A DNA stretch of 64,000 bases from Agrobacterium salinitolerans (GTDB lineage Bacteria; Pseudomonadota; Alphaproteobacteria; Rhizobiales; Rhizobiaceae), in the NCBI RefSeq assembly GCF_002008225.1, contig NZ_MRDH01000002.1:186001-250000 (forward strand). The letters are read 5' to 3'. Shown here one piece after another: positions 23,450 through 33,092 of this stretch (its first letter is position 1; each line of letters begins with the position of its first letter). The notes beneath the pieces are model-generated. The model worked only from the letters and a program-made list of their open reading frames with translations. It did no database searches and was not told the DNA's origin. Both the position numbers and the translations under genes were made by a program.

Positions 23450-23968
23450 AGCGGTCACGCTTGAATCGCGTGCAGCGGTTGGTTCATACCCCAGCTTTGT
23501 TTGCGCATCAATGTCTAAAAATCAGAGTTTTGCGAAACGTTGTCTGTTTTTGGGCGGAACCCGTTGTGGGGCGTGTTTCGCGGCGGCCGCCGCCCTTTGC
23601 GCGGTGGCGGGGCGATGCGTCGTTTGACGTATTGTTTTTTGTTGGAACGGGGTTTCTCTTATAAGTAGTATGTTATTGCCGGGTCGAAACGCTGTTTTGC
23701 CGCCTTCATGAAGAGGTGCTCGGATGAGGTCAACGCCTTTCAAAAGCGGCTCGGGAAGCGGTTTTATCCCCTCAAAATTGGCGGGTAAATAGTCATACTT
23801 ATTTTGCTCGCCGCGTGGCGATCTGGTGTCAGGGTTTGCGTCGTCGGCGATTAACTGTCAAATTATTATACAATATTAGTATCATCTACATTTATTTGGG
23901 ATACAGTTTCGTGACGTTGTCGGTTATGATTTCGGCAAGGTAAAGGAACGAATCAGGCGGGGGATCGG
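23450..23968 (+). other. Intergenic region between tRNA-Arg and MarR gene
   Basis: About 520 bases with no gene that can be supported. The short open frames on both strands have arginine/proline-rich, non-protein-like compositions. The stretch 23850-23910 is AT-rich and could contain the promoter of the MarR gene; no clear consensus was picked out. Confidence 0.5.
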
Positions 23969-24475
23969 ATGGCTTTGCGATTGGCACACAGCAACGGGCC
24001 GCGGACGGAAAAGGCCGAAAACGGCAGCGCGGAAGCGGCGCATATCACGGCTATCGACTATGGGTTGCTGACGACTGCGATCAGCTATCATTTGCGGCAC
24101 TCGCAACTTGCCGTGGCAAACGGTTTTGCCGATGTGCTGGCGGAGCAGGGATTGCGACCGGCCGATTTTTCCGTTCTCGTCATCGTCGGCGGCAATCCGG
24201 GTCTCAAGCAGAGCGATGTGGCCGAAGCGCTCGGCATACAGCGCGCCAATTTCGTCGCCATCGTCGACAGCATGGAAGAGAAGGGACTACTCGTCCGCCG
24301 CAAATCGGAAGAGGACAGGCGCGTTCACTTCCTCGACATGACGGAGGAGGGCAGCAACCTTCTCGACCGGCTTTCCAACACCTGGCGGGATCGTGAGGAC
24401 AAGCTGATCGACAGGATCGGCGGCAAGAAGGCCCGCGATCAACTTCTGGCGCTGCTCGGACGCCTGCGCGACTGA
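23969..24475 (+). CDS. MarR-family transcriptional regulator
   Basis: A 168-residue winged-helix regulator. The DNA-binding core is LKQSDVAEALGIQRANFVAIVDSMEEKGLL followed by the wing VRRKSEEDRRVHFLDMTEEG, both diagnostic for MarR. The flanking helices (ITAIDYGLLTTAISYHLRHS and the C-terminal KARDQLLALLGRL) form the dimer interface. It usually represses a nearby gene in response to a small aromatic ligand. The target is not obvious here. Confidence 0.9.
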   Translation: MALRLAHSNGPRTEKAENGSAEAAHITAIDYGLLTTAISYHLRHSQLAVANGFADVLAEQGLRPADFSVLVIVGGNPGLKQSDVAEALGIQRANFVAIVDSMEEKGLLVRRKSEEDRRVHFLDMTEEGSNLLDRLSNTWRDREDKLIDRIGGKKARDQLLALLGRLRD

Positions 24476-24735
24476 CATTCGAAGAGAGCGATGGGTCACA
24501 ATGGCGCAGGCAGCCGCAAGGTGCGGCCTGGTTTGCAGATATTCCTGTCTTCCCATGTCTGCGGCGCCGGTGACGATCTTGCTGCGCTGGTCTCTCACGC
24601 GAGCCTGATCGGCGGCAGGGCTGAATTGCGTTGCAATTTTCCTGTGAAACCGCCAAGACGCGTAAGCATCTTCACGCCGTTGGGCGTGGAACCGCAATCA
24701 TGCGATCGACTGGAGAGGCCCGGGACGGGAACGCC

Positions 24736-24999
24736 ATGCTGAATATCGATACGAGTCATCCGCTTTATCGTCCCTTGTGGGTCCGGTTGCTCATCGTCGG
24801 CTTTTGCGCCGCATGGGCCGTCATCGAATTCGTCAATCGCGAGTTTTTCTGGGGAACCATCGTTGCCGGCATCGGGGCCTATGCGGCCTATGAATTGTTG
24901 CTGAAGTTCAAACCCGCTAGCGATGCCGCCAAAAGCGGGGACGGCACGAATGAGCACGCCGCCGAAAGCGCGCCCGCCGACAAGAACGATGCGGGCTGA
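24736..24999 (+). CDS. Small membrane protein, DUF3329-like
   Basis: An 87-residue protein beginning MLNIDTSHPLYRPLWVRLLI, with two hydrophobic helices (LLIVGFCAAWAVIEFV and FFWGTIVAGIGAYAAYELL) and a polar tail. The layout resembles DUF3329-type small proteins of rhizobia. The frame is open 105 bases upstream, but the hydrophobic domain begins just after this ATG. Function unknown. Confidence 0.65.
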   Translation: MLNIDTSHPLYRPLWVRLLIVGFCAAWAVIEFVNREFFWGTIVAGIGAYAAYELLLKFKPASDAAKSGDGTNEHAAESAPADKNDAG

Positions 25000-25054
25000 A
25001 GCGCCTTCTATCTTTCGTTTGAGGTATCTTGCGGGATAAGGCCGTCCGGCACTT

Positions 25055-25531
25055 TTACCGGAAATGCTCCCGCGCCCGCAGCATCCTTATCGCCTGGTCG
25101 ATCAGGAGATTGGCAGCCGTCATGCGCAGCGTCGCATTGTGCCGGAACTGCGGTTTCACCCGGTCGGGATGATTGAGGCGGGCAAAGGCGCGACGCTTCT
25201 CCGCAAGCGTTGCGGCCGTGTCCGCGTCGTGGATCGCCAGTTCCACCGAAACATCGGCAAGCGACGTCTTTTCGAGATGAGCCGGCATCGGTTCCGGTTC
25301 GGGTTCCTGCTCCGGTTCCGGCGGCGGCGCGGGGTCGGCCAGGAAGGCGAGATAGGCATCGAGATTACCGTTCGCGGGCGGTGGCGCTTCTATATGGGTA
25401 TCGACAACGAACCCCGAGCTGAAACCGGCAATTCGGTGGCCGGCGGGCGGTGAAGGCTCCGCGCCTTGTTCTTCCTCCTCCTGTTTCAGTCTTTCGACGA
25501 CCGATTGGAAAACGGATTGTCCGAAGAGCAT
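25055..25531 (-). CDS. Protein with C-terminal J-domain-like segment
   Basis: A 158-residue protein. The N-terminal part is glutamate-rich with a Pro-Glu repeat tract (PPPEPEQEPEPEPMPAHLE). The C-terminal 60 residues have EKRRAFARLNHPDRVKPQF with the HPD tripeptide of DnaJ domains, followed by a helix TAANLLIDQAIRML. The HPD suggests an interaction with DnaK. AGGGA lies about 8 bases before the ATG. It is oriented with gbpR but separated by a short gap. Role unknown. Confidence 0.7.
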   Translation of the reverse strand: MLFGQSVFQSVVERLKQEEEEQGAEPSPPAGHRIAGFSSGFVVDTHIEAPPPANGNLDAYLAFLADPAPPPEPEQEPEPEPMPAHLEKTSLADVSVELAIHDADTAATLAEKRRAFARLNHPDRVKPQFRHNATLRMTAANLLIDQAIRMLRAREHFR

Positions 25532-25606
25532 GCGGCTGTTCCCTGCGCCGGCCTCAATGATCCGGCCTTCATAGGGGATGAAGGTGGAGTCGGGCTTGCC
25601 ATCTCG

Positions 25607-26611
25607 TCATGTGGTGGTCAGTTTGCGGCTTTCATCCAGAACCAGATCGTAAAGCAGGCGGGCGCTGGGCGGCAAAACACGGCCCTTGGTGGTGATGATG
25701 CTGTAAGGCTTGACCACGAGCTCGAAATCCGTCGGCAATATTCGGGTTCGGCCGATATCCGCCTGCTGGCCGGTAACGAATTCGGCCATGTCCTGGGCAA
25801 TCGGGGCGATGGCGTCCGTGTTGCAGACAAGCGCAAGGGTGAGCACCACGGATGGCGTGTTAATGACGTTGCGCGGCATGGCGACGCCGTGGGTAAGGAA
25901 CACATCTTCCATGGTTCTGCGTAAAAGCGCGCCGGGCGGCTGGAAGACCCAGTCGTAGCCGGAAAGGTCTTGCAAGGTCACGGGCGCGCCCTGAAGCAGC
26001 GGGTGACCTTCGCGCACCACCAGACAGGCGCGTTCTATGCCGATTTCATGGATGGAAAAGAGGCCGGGATCGAAATCGTCGGGAATGCGGCCGATGATGA
26101 AATCGTGGCGGGCCGCCAGCAGTTCGCGGGCGAGCACGTTGCTGCTTTCCACCTGCACGTTGATTTCGATGCCGGGATAGGTGTCCATGGCGCGCCTTAT
26201 GGCGGGAACCACGAGGCTGATCGCCGGTGCAGTGACGGCGCCGATATAGACCGAGCCGCCGCTGCCGGATTTCATCTGGTTCAGTTCGCGGCTCGCCTCG
26301 CGCAGCTCCAGCAATATGGTGCGCGCCCGGCGCGCCAGCGCCTCGCCGAATTTCGTCAACACCACGCCGCGCGACGCCCGCTGACAGAGGGGTGATTTGA
26401 CGATCGCCTCCATTTCCGAAAGCATGCGCGAGGCTGCAGGCTGCGTCATGTTCATGGCCGCGGCGGCCGCGCTCACCTGTCCGTGTTCCTCGATCATGAC
26501 CAGCATGCGCAGGTGGCTCATCTTCAATCCGGCCCGCAGCAAGGGGTTGTCTTCAAAGACGAAAAGGGCCTCTGTTGTTTGCGCTTGCTCATACACTTTT
26601 AGGTTGTTCAT
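25607..26611 (-). CDS. gbpR: LysR-type regulator GbpR
   Basis: A 334-residue LysR-family regulator with the HTH VSAAAAAMNMTQPAASRMLSE near residues 43-63 and a full effector domain ending in ARLLYDLVLDESRKL. It is divergent from chvE, which is the known position of gbpR, the galactose-binding-protein regulator of Agrobacterium. GbpR controls chvE in response to sugars such as galactose and arabinose (established knowledge). The ATG at 26611 gives the conserved-looking MNNLKVYEQ start; a longer frame from 26632 has no ribosome-binding site. Confidence 0.88.
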   Translation of the reverse strand: MNNLKVYEQAQTTEALFVFEDNPLLRAGLKMSHLRMLVMIEEHGQVSAAAAAMNMTQPAASRMLSEMEAIVKSPLCQRASRGVVLTKFGEALARRARTILLELREASRELNQMKSGSGGSVYIGAVTAPAISLVVPAIRRAMDTYPGIEINVQVESSNVLARELLAARHDFIIGRIPDDFDPGLFSIHEIGIERACLVVREGHPLLQGAPVTLQDLSGYDWVFQPPGALLRRTMEDVFLTHGVAMPRNVINTPSVVLTLALVCNTDAIAPIAQDMAEFVTGQQADIGRTRILPTDFELVVKPYSIITTKGRVLPPSARLLYDLVLDESRKLTTT

Positions 26612-26751
26612 TCGTCGTTTTATACCCCTCATCGGTTTTTGTATCGATTTAATATATCATAATTGATATATGGAAACTGATTTATTCTATTTGACAGTTA
26701 TATGGATTCAGAACAACTTGCGGAATGCCGGGGAGGAGCGGCAGCTGTTCC

Positions 26752-26769
26752 ATTTCGCAATTGCGAAAT
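26752..26769. promoter_or_regulatory. 18-bp perfect palindrome in the gbpR-chvE intergenic region
   Basis: ATTTCGCAATTGCGAAAT is perfectly symmetric and contains the T-N11-A pattern of LysR boxes. It is about 98 bases upstream of the chvE start and 140 bases from the gbpR start. It is a good candidate for the GbpR operator (inference). Confidence 0.6.
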
Positions 26770-26866
26770 CGGAGTGAGCGCGATGCGGCTTCTTCCTCTG
26801 ACGGCATGAATTTCATGGTGCACCGCAGCATGCGGGCTCCAGAGAAGGGCTCAAGGGAGAGAGTTT

Positions 26867-27931
26867 ATGAAGTCCATTATTTCGCTGATGGCGGCTTGTG
26901 CCATCGGTGCTGCTTCTTTCGCAGCGCCGGCTTTCGCGCAGGACAAGGGTTCCGTTGGTATCGCAATGCCGACCAAGTCGTCCGCACGCTGGATCGACGA
27001 CGGCAACAACATCGTAAAGCAGCTGCAGGAAGCCGGTTACACGACCGATCTGCAATATGCCGATGACGATATTCCGAACCAGCTTTCCCAGATCGAAAAC
27101 ATGGTCACCAAGGGCGTCAAGGTCCTCGTGATCGCATCGATCGACGGCACGACGCTGTCGGACGTCCTCAAGCAGGCCGGCGAGCAGGGTATCAAGGTCA
27201 TCGCTTATGACCGCCTTATCCGCAACAGCGGCGACGTCAGCTACTACGCGACCTTCGACAACTTCCAGGTCGGCGTTTTGCAGGCGACTTCGATCGTCGA
27301 CAAGCTCGGTCTGAAGGACGGCAAGGGTCCGTTCAACATCGAACTCTTCGGCGGCTCTCCGGACGACAACAACGCCTTCTTCTTCTATGACGGCGCGATG
27401 TCGGTTCTCCAGCCATACATCGACAGCGGCAAGCTTGTCGTGAAGTCCGGCCAGATGGGCATGGACAAGGTCGGTACGTTGCGCTGGGACCCGGCGACGG
27501 CCCAGGCCCGCATGGACAACCTGCTTTCGGCTTATTACACCGACGCCAAGGTTGACGCCGTCCTGTCGCCTTACGACGGTCTTTCTATCGGCATCATCTC
27601 CTCGCTGAAGGGCGTTGGTTATGGCACGAAGGACCAGCCGCTGCCGGTCGTTTCCGGTCAGGACGCTGAAGTTCCTTCCGTCAAGTCGATCATCGCCGGC
27701 GAACAGTATTCCACTATCTTCAAGGACACCCGTGAACTCGCCAAGGTGACCGTGAACATGGTCAACGCTGTCATGGAAGGCAAGGAGCCTGAGGTAAACG
27801 ACACCAAGACCTATGAAAATGGCGTCAAGGTTGTTCCGTCCTACCTGCTGAAGCCGGTGGCCGTGACCAAGGAGAACTACAAGCAGGTTCTCGTCGATGG
27901 TGGTTATTACACCGAAGATCAGCTGAAATAA
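26867..27931 (+). CDS. chvE: Sugar-binding periplasmic virulence protein ChvE
   Basis: A 354-residue periplasmic sugar-binding protein with signal peptide [20 protein letters not shown] (cleavage after APAFA before QDKGS). The sequence beginning [15 protein letters not shown] and the downstream gguABC order identify it as ChvE. It binds monosaccharides (galactose, arabinose, glucose) for import by GguAB and for chemotaxis, and in Agrobacterium carrying a Ti plasmid it also docks on VirA to boost vir induction (established). The ATG has a GGGAGAG site. A hairpin after the gene likely lets it be made in excess over the transporter. Confidence 0.96.
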   Translation: MKSIISLMAACAIGAASFAAPAFAQDKGSVGIAMPTKSSARWIDDGNNIVKQLQEAGYTTDLQYADDDIPNQLSQIENMVTKGVKVLVIASIDGTTLSDVLKQAGEQGIKVIAYDRLIRNSGDVSYYATFDNFQVGVLQATSIVDKLGLKDGKGPFNIELFGGSPDDNNAFFFYDGAMSVLQPYIDSGKLVVKSGQMGMDKVGTLRWDPATAQARMDNLLSAYYTDAKVDAVLSPYDGLSIGIISSLKGVGYGTKDQPLPVVSGQDAEVPSVKSIIAGEQYSTIFKDTRELAKVTVNMVNAVMEGKEPEVNDTKTYENGVKVVPSYLLKPVAVTKENYKQVLVDGGYYTEDQLK

Positions 27932-27945
27932 GCTCGACACACATG

Positions 27946-27975
27946 CGGGGATGGCTTGGCGTCATCCCCGTTTTT
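27946..27975 (+). terminator. Hairpin between chvE and gguA
   Basis: Arms CGGGGATG and CATCCCCG with a nine-base loop are followed by TTTTT. It has terminator form, yet gguA starts 46 bases later on the same strand, so it probably acts as a partial terminator or protects the chvE mRNA end. Confidence 0.75.
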
Positions 27976-28021
27976 CCATAAAAATAAAAACGCCTGAATT
28001 AATCGGGCGCTGGATTGCGAT

Positions 28022-29560
28022 ATGGCCAATACCATTCTCGAAATGCGGAACATCACCAAGACGTTTCCGGGCGTGAAAGCGCTTGAGAACGTCAACCTCA
28101 AGGTTAAAGAGGGTGAGATCCACGCACTCGTCGGTGAGAACGGCGCAGGGAAGTCGACCTTGATGAAGGTCCTTTCCGGTGTTTACCCCGCCGGTACCTA
28201 TGAGGGCGAAATCCACTATGAAGGCGCAGTGCGAAACTTTCGCGCCATCAACGACAGCGAAGATATTGGTATCATCATCATTCACCAGGAGCTGGCGCTC
28301 GTACCGCTCCTGTCGATTGCAGAAAACATCTTCCTCGGCAACGAAGTCGCCACGAATGGCGTCATCAGCTGGCAGCAGACCTTCAACCGCACCCGCGAAC
28401 TTTTAAAGAAGGTGGGCCTGAAGGAATCGCCGGAGACGCTGATCACCGATATCGGCGTCGGCAAGCAGCAGCTGGTCGAAATCGCCAAGGCGCTGTCGAA
28501 GAGCGTGAAGCTGCTTATCCTCGACGAGCCGACGGCGTCGCTCAACGAAAGCGATTCCGAGGCGCTGCTGAACCTGTTGATGGAATTCCGCAAGCAGGGC
28601 ATGACCTCGATCATCATCACCCACAAGCTCAACGAAGTGCGCAAGGTGGCCGACCAGATCACCGTGCTGCGCGACGGTATGACGGTGAAGACACTCGACT
28701 GCCACCAGGAAGAAATCAGCGAGGATGTCATCATCCGCAACATGGTGGGGCGCGATCTCGAAGATCGTTATCCGCCGCGCGACGTGCCGATCGGCGAGAC
28801 CATTTTCGAAGTGAAGAACTGGAACGCCTATCACCAGCAGCACCGCGACCGCCAGGTTCTGCATGATATCAACGTGACCGTGCGCAAGGGAGAAGTCGTT
28901 GGCATAGCCGGTTTGATGGGTGCCGGGCGCACCGAATTCGCCATGAGCGTGTTCGGCAAGTCCTATGGTCACAAGATCAGCGGCGAGGTGCTGATCGACG
29001 GCAAGCCCGTTGACGTCAGCACCGTGCGCAAGGCGATCGATGCCGGTCTTGCCTATGTGACGGAAGACCGCAAGCATCTCGGTCTCGTGCTCAACGACAA
29101 CATCCTGCACAATACCACGCTTGCCAATCTGGCCGGTGTGTCGAATGCCAGCATCATCGACGACATCAAGGAAATGAAGGTGGCGAGCGATTTTCGCACG
29201 CGTCTTCGCATCCGGTCTTCAGGCATTTTCCAGGAAACGGTCAATCTTTCGGGCGGCAACCAGCAGAAGGTCGTGCTCTCCAAGTGGCTGTTCTCCGATC
29301 CCGATGTCCTGATCCTCGATGAACCGACCCGCGGTATCGATGTCGGCGCGAAATACGAAATTTACACCATCATCAACCAGCTCGCTGCCGACGGCAAAGG
29401 CGTTCTGATGATCTCATCGGAAATGCCCGAACTGCTCGGCAATTGCGACCGCATCTACGTCATGAACGAAGGCCGCATCGTCGCTGAATTGCCGAAGGGA
29501 GAGGCGAGCCAGGAAAGCATCATGCGCGCTATCATGCGCTCAGGGGAGAAGAACTCATGA
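28022..29560 (+). CDS. gguA: Sugar ABC transporter ATPase GguA
   Basis: A 512-residue duplicated ATPase of the sugar (MglA/XylG) type. The first domain has Walker [17 protein letters not shown] and Walker [12 protein letters not shown] with a degenerate signature. The second has signature [15 protein letters not shown] and Walker [15 protein letters not shown]. It energises uptake of sugars delivered by ChvE. Its stop overlaps the gguB start (ATGA). The gene name follows from the chvE-gguABC order. Confidence 0.95.
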   Translation: MANTILEMRNITKTFPGVKALENVNLKVKEGEIHALVGENGAGKSTLMKVLSGVYPAGTYEGEIHYEGAVRNFRAINDSEDIGIIIIHQELALVPLLSIAENIFLGNEVATNGVISWQQTFNRTRELLKKVGLKESPETLITDIGVGKQQLVEIAKALSKSVKLLILDEPTASLNESDSEALLNLLMEFRKQGMTSIIITHKLNEVRKVADQITVLRDGMTVKTLDCHQEEISEDVIIRNMVGRDLEDRYPPRDVPIGETIFEVKNWNAYHQQHRDRQVLHDINVTVRKGEVVGIAGLMGAGRTEFAMSVFGKSYGHKISGEVLIDGKPVDVSTVRKAIDAGLAYVTEDRKHLGLVLNDNILHNTTLANLAGVSNASIIDDIKEMKVASDFRTRLRIRSSGIFQETVNLSGGNQQKVVLSKWLFSDPDVLILDEPTRGIDVGAKYEIYTIINQLAADGKGVLMISSEMPELLGNCDRIYVMNEGRIVAELPKGEASQESIMRAIMRSGEKNS

Positions 29561-30753
29561 GTTCGGCAAACACAACAAACGAAGAAAGTAACGTCGTCTC
29601 GGTCACGTCCTATATTCGCTCCAATATCCGCGAATACGGCATGTTGATCGCGCTCGTCGCCATCATGGTTTTCTTCCAGTTCTACACCGGCGGCATCCTG
29701 TTCCGCCCTGTGAACCTGACCAACCTCATCCTGCAGAACTCGTTCATCGTCATCATGGCGCTGGGCATGCTGCTCGTCATCGTGGCCGGGCATATCGACC
29801 TTTCGGTCGGCTCCATCGTCGCCTTTGTCGGCGCGATAGCCGCCATATTGACCGTGCAATGGGGTATGAACCCGTTTCTGGCGGCGCTGATTTGTCTTGT
29901 CATCGGCGGCATCATCGGTGCTGCCCAGGGTTACTGGATCGCCTATCACCGTATTCCGTCGTTCATCGTGACGCTGGCGGGCATGCTGGTGTTTCGCGGC
30001 CTGACGCTGTTTGTGCTTGGCGGCAAGAATATCGGCCCGTTCCCTGCCGATTTCCAGATCATCAGCACCGGCTTCCTGCCTGACATCGGCGGCATTGAAG
30101 GTCTCAACACCACCTCGATGATCCTGACGATACTGATTACGGTCGTCATGTTCTATCTCGCATGGCGTCGCCGCGTGGTGAACGTGAAGCACGGCATCAA
30201 TGTCGAGCCTTTCGGTTTCTTCATCGCCGAGAACCTTTTGATTGCGGCCGCGATCCTGTTCCTCGGCTACCAGCTTTCCACCTATCGCGGCCTGCCTAAC
30301 GTGCTGATCGTGATGCTGGTTCTGATCGCGCTTTATAGCTTCGTAACACGTCGCACCACCATCGGTCGCCGCGTCTACGCCATGGGCGGCAATGAGAAGG
30401 CGACCAAGCTTTCGGGTATCAACACCGAACGCCTGAGCTTCCTCACCTTCGTCAACATGGGCGTGCTGGCGGGTCTTGCCGGCATGATCATCGCGACCCG
30501 CCTCAATTCGGCGACGCCAAAGGCAGGTGTTGGCTTCGAGCTTGACGTCATCGCGGCCTGCTTCATCGGCGGCGCTTCGGCATCCGGCGGCGTTGGCAAG
30601 ATCACCGGTGCTGTCATCGGCGCCTTCATCATGGGTGTCATGAACAACGGCATGTCGATCGTCGGCCTCGGCATCGACTTCCAGCAGATGGTCAAGGGCC
30701 TCGTGCTGCTCGCCGCCGTGTTCTTCGACGTCTACAACAAGAACAAGGGCTGA
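29557..30753 (+). CDS. gguB: Sugar ABC transporter permease GguB
   Basis: A 398-residue inner-membrane permease of the BPD_transp_2 (MglC/XylH) family with about ten helices. Diagnostic stretches include [16 protein letters not shown], the cytoplasmic loop [11 protein letters not shown] and [18 protein letters not shown]. It overlaps gguA by four bases and forms the channel with it for ChvE-bound sugars. Confidence 0.95.
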   Translation: MSSANTTNEESNVVSVTSYIRSNIREYGMLIALVAIMVFFQFYTGGILFRPVNLTNLILQNSFIVIMALGMLLVIVAGHIDLSVGSIVAFVGAIAAILTVQWGMNPFLAALICLVIGGIIGAAQGYWIAYHRIPSFIVTLAGMLVFRGLTLFVLGGKNIGPFPADFQIISTGFLPDIGGIEGLNTTSMILTILITVVMFYLAWRRRVVNVKHGINVEPFGFFIAENLLIAAAILFLGYQLSTYRGLPNVLIVMLVLIALYSFVTRRTTIGRRVYAMGGNEKATKLSGINTERLSFLTFVNMGVLAGLAGMIIATRLNSATPKAGVGFELDVIAACFIGGASASGGVGKITGAVIGAFIMGVMNNGMSIVGLGIDFQQMVKGLVLLAAVFFDVYNKNKG

Positions 30754-30780
30754 TCGGCCCAACCCCTATCGCAGTCAAAA

Positions 30781-30803
30781 AAGTGGCCGGTTTCCGGCCA
30801 CTT
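30781..30803. terminator. Hairpin between gguB and gguC
   Basis: Perfect arms AAGTGGCCGG and CCGGCCACTT with a TTT loop. On the plus strand only two or three T residues follow, while on the minus strand six do. It may attenuate read-through into gguC. Confidence 0.6.
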
Positions 30804-30873
30804 TCATAAGATGCAGGCGCAAGGCGCCGCTTAGAAGAGATAAAGGCGCCTAGCGCCGGAGGAAGGAAATCCC

Positions 30874-31869
30874 GTGCTCATTTCACAGATCAAAGATGCC
30901 AGCGGCAACATCACCGTAGCGGTTCGCGAAGAAGGCGGGCAGGCGCACGCCGTCAAGGGTGCGGCGTCGGTTTACGCGCTTGCCATGGAAGCCGCCAATG
31001 GCGGCAAGAGCCTTGCCGACGTCATTTCCGCCCATGGTCTCGGCGATGCCGTCGATCTTGAAAAGGCTTATGCCGAAGGTCGTTTCCTGCCGCCGATCAC
31101 CCATCCCGATCCGGCGCATCTGCATCTGACCGGCACCGGCCTTACCCATCTGGGGTCGGCCGCGACCCGCGACAGCATGCACAAGAAGACCACGGAAGCG
31201 GCTGAAGAAAGCCTGACGGATTCCATGAAGATGTTCCGCATGGGTCTGGAAAACGGCAAGCCCAAGGCTGGCGAAAAGGGCGTTCAGCCCGAGTGGTTCT
31301 ATAAGGGCAACGGTCATGTGGCGGCAGCACCGGGTGCGGCGCTCACCTCTCCATCCTTCGCGCTCGATGGTGGCGAAGAGCCTGAGATGGCCGGCATCTA
31401 CGTGATTTCCGACAAGGGTGAAGCGGTGCGCATCGGTTTTGCCGTGTCGAACGAGTTTTCCGATCACGTCACCGAGCGGATCAACTATCTGTACCTCGCC
31501 CATTCCAAGCTGCGTCCGGCAAGCTTCGGCCCGGAAATCCGCGTCGGCGCCCCGCCGTCGGATATTCGCGGCACGTCGCGCATCCGTCGCGGCGACAAGG
31601 TCATCTTCGAAAAGCCCTTCGTTTCGGGTGAGGACAACATGTCCCACACCTTCGCGAACCTCGAATATCACCACTTCAAATACGGCCTGTTCCGCGCCCC
31701 CGGTGACGTTCATGTGCATATGTTCGGCACCGCGACGCTTTCCTTCGCAGACGGCATCAAACCGGAAGCGGGCGACGTCTTCGAAATCGAAGCCGCCGGT
31801 TTCGGCCTGCCTCTGAAGAATCCGCTGGCCGTTGACGCGGAAGAAGAGATCAGCGTTCGGCAGATATGA
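30874..31869 (+). CDS. gguC: GguC, fumarylacetoacetase-fold (AraD1-type) protein
   Basis: A 331-residue protein of the FAH superfamily: TDSMKMFRMGLENGKPKAGE in the middle and the C-terminal metal-site region VGAPPSDIRGTSRI and FGTATLSFADGIKPEAGDV fit AraD1-family sugar-acid dehydratase-like proteins. The GTG start at 30874 has a GGAGGAAGG site. It is the fourth gene of the chvE locus. It probably acts on a sugar acid formed after uptake, but the exact reaction of GguC is not settled by the sequence. Confidence 0.92.
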   Translation: MLISQIKDASGNITVAVREEGGQAHAVKGAASVYALAMEAANGGKSLADVISAHGLGDAVDLEKAYAEGRFLPPITHPDPAHLHLTGTGLTHLGSAATRDSMHKKTTEAAEESLTDSMKMFRMGLENGKPKAGEKGVQPEWFYKGNGHVAAAPGAALTSPSFALDGGEEPEMAGIYVISDKGEAVRIGFAVSNEFSDHVTERINYLYLAHSKLRPASFGPEIRVGAPPSDIRGTSRIRRGDKVIFEKPFVSGEDNMSHTFANLEYHHFKYGLFRAPGDVHVHMFGTATLSFADGIKPEAGDVFEIEAAGFGLPLKNPLAVDAEEEISVRQI

Positions 31870-31966
31870 TCTGCAGGCCATCTTTGCGAATGATGGGGGG
31901 AGCTATTGCTCCCTCCATTCGTCCACACAAGGCCGGAATGACGCAAGTCATATTGTCTGCGTCAGG

Positions 31967-32602
31967 TTACCGTGGGGCAAAATCCTCCAGATGCGAAACA
32001 TCCGCCAATGAGACAACGGCGCGGTTCTGCCAGTAATCGTCTTCCTTCAAATGCGTGATGCTTCCGGGGCGCGCCGGAAAGCTGACATAACCGGCGCTGT
32101 CGATCGGCATCTTGATCCATGCCGCGATGACGAATGTTAGAGCGAAGCCATGGGTCACGATGATCTGCGTGGCGCATGGCCGCGCGATGATCATTTCTAC
32201 GGCCCGATATACCCTTTCGGCGAATTCGCGCCGGGTCTCGCCATCGGCTATGCCGCCGCGGTGATCCAGACGATTATGGTGCGGTGCCGGGATTTGGCGG
32301 TCGTCCAGCCATTGCTGCGGCATACCCTCGGCTTCGCCGTAGCTCATTTCCCGCAAGTCCCGCGTGAGCTCGATCGGCTGACCAAAGCCTTCGGCGATGA
32401 TCTCGGCCGTCTGTGAGGCCCGAAGCAGGTCGGAGCTGAAGATTTCCACGGGCTCGCCGCCAACCAGCGTCGCCAGCCTGGCGGCCGCCGCTGCCGCACC
32501 GGCTCTGCCGAGCGGCGTCAGTTCGGTATCATACCAGCCGCCGACCTTGTTTTCGATGTGGTGAATGGATTGCGGGTGCGTCACCACAAAAATGTTCTTC
32601 AC
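31967..32602 (-). CDS. Histidine phosphatase family protein with altered RHG motif
   Basis: A 211-residue phosphoglycerate-mutase-like protein. The fold is supported by LTPLGRAGA, the ATARLATLVGGEPVEIFSSDLLRASQTAE-type helix region and the second catalytic histidine in QIIVTHGFALTF. The first motif reads VVTHPQS instead of VRHGE, so the phosphate-binding arginine is replaced by threonine while the histidine stays. This suggests a divergent or weak phosphatase. GTG start with GGAGAC. It is followed upstream by a VOC gene 18 bases away on the same strand. Confidence 0.8.
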   Translation of the reverse strand: MKNIFVVTHPQSIHHIENKVGGWYDTELTPLGRAGAAAAAARLATLVGGEPVEIFSSDLLRASQTAEIIAEGFGQPIELTRDLREMSYGEAEGMPQQWLDDRQIPAPHHNRLDHRGGIADGETRREFAERVYRAVEMIIARPCATQIIVTHGFALTFVIAAWIKMPIDSAGYVSFPARPGSITHLKEDDYWQNRAVVSLADVSHLEDFAPR

Positions 32603-32620
32603 GATTGTCTCCTGTTGTCG

Positions 32621-33037
32621 TCAGGCCTGTTCAATTCCCCATAGCTTGCCTTCGCCAACTTCCACGGAGTTGCCCGCAGGGTCGCGGATATAAACGGAAT
32701 AGCTGTCATTCGGCCAACGGTGGTAATGTTCGATGGGGATTCCGAATGCTTCAAAACGCGTCTTCCACGCATCCACGTCCTGTTTGTCTTTCGCATAAAA
32801 GCAGAAGTGGCCTTCGCCTGCCGCGCCATGGCGGGGAATGGGATTTTCTGGATCAGCCTTGCGCGACTTCTCGGGATCGAAGACCAGCAACATCTGCTGC
32901 CCACATCTGAAAAACACAAATTGTCCGGGCAGTTTGCGGACGATCTCCAGCTCGAAGACATCCCGGTAAAAGGCTTCGGCGGCATCGAGATCGTCCACAT
33001 AAATTGCGGTTTCCATGATGGCTGCTGGCGGTCGCAT
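32621..33037 (-). CDS. Glyoxalase/VOC-family protein
   Basis: A 138-residue metalloenzyme-fold protein of the vicinal oxygen chelate superfamily. The two beta-alpha-beta-beta-beta units are visible as ETAIYVDDLDAAEAFYRDVF and GHFCFYAKDKQDVDAWKTRF, ending SVYIRDPAGNSVEVGE with a metal-ligand glutamate. A GGAGGG site lies four bases before the ATG. Substrate unknown; VOC proteins include glyoxalases, dioxygenases and resistance proteins. Confidence 0.85.
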   Translation of the reverse strand: MRPPAAIMETAIYVDDLDAAEAFYRDVFELEIVRKLPGQFVFFRCGQQMLLVFDPEKSRKADPENPIPRHGAAGEGHFCFYAKDKQDVDAWKTRFEAFGIPIEHYHRWPNDSYSVYIRDPAGNSVEVGEGKLWGIEQA

Positions 33038-33092
33038 GGTCCCTCCGATGGTTCAGACGCGGTGGCGAATGATGGGCAAATGGCAGGCGGCG

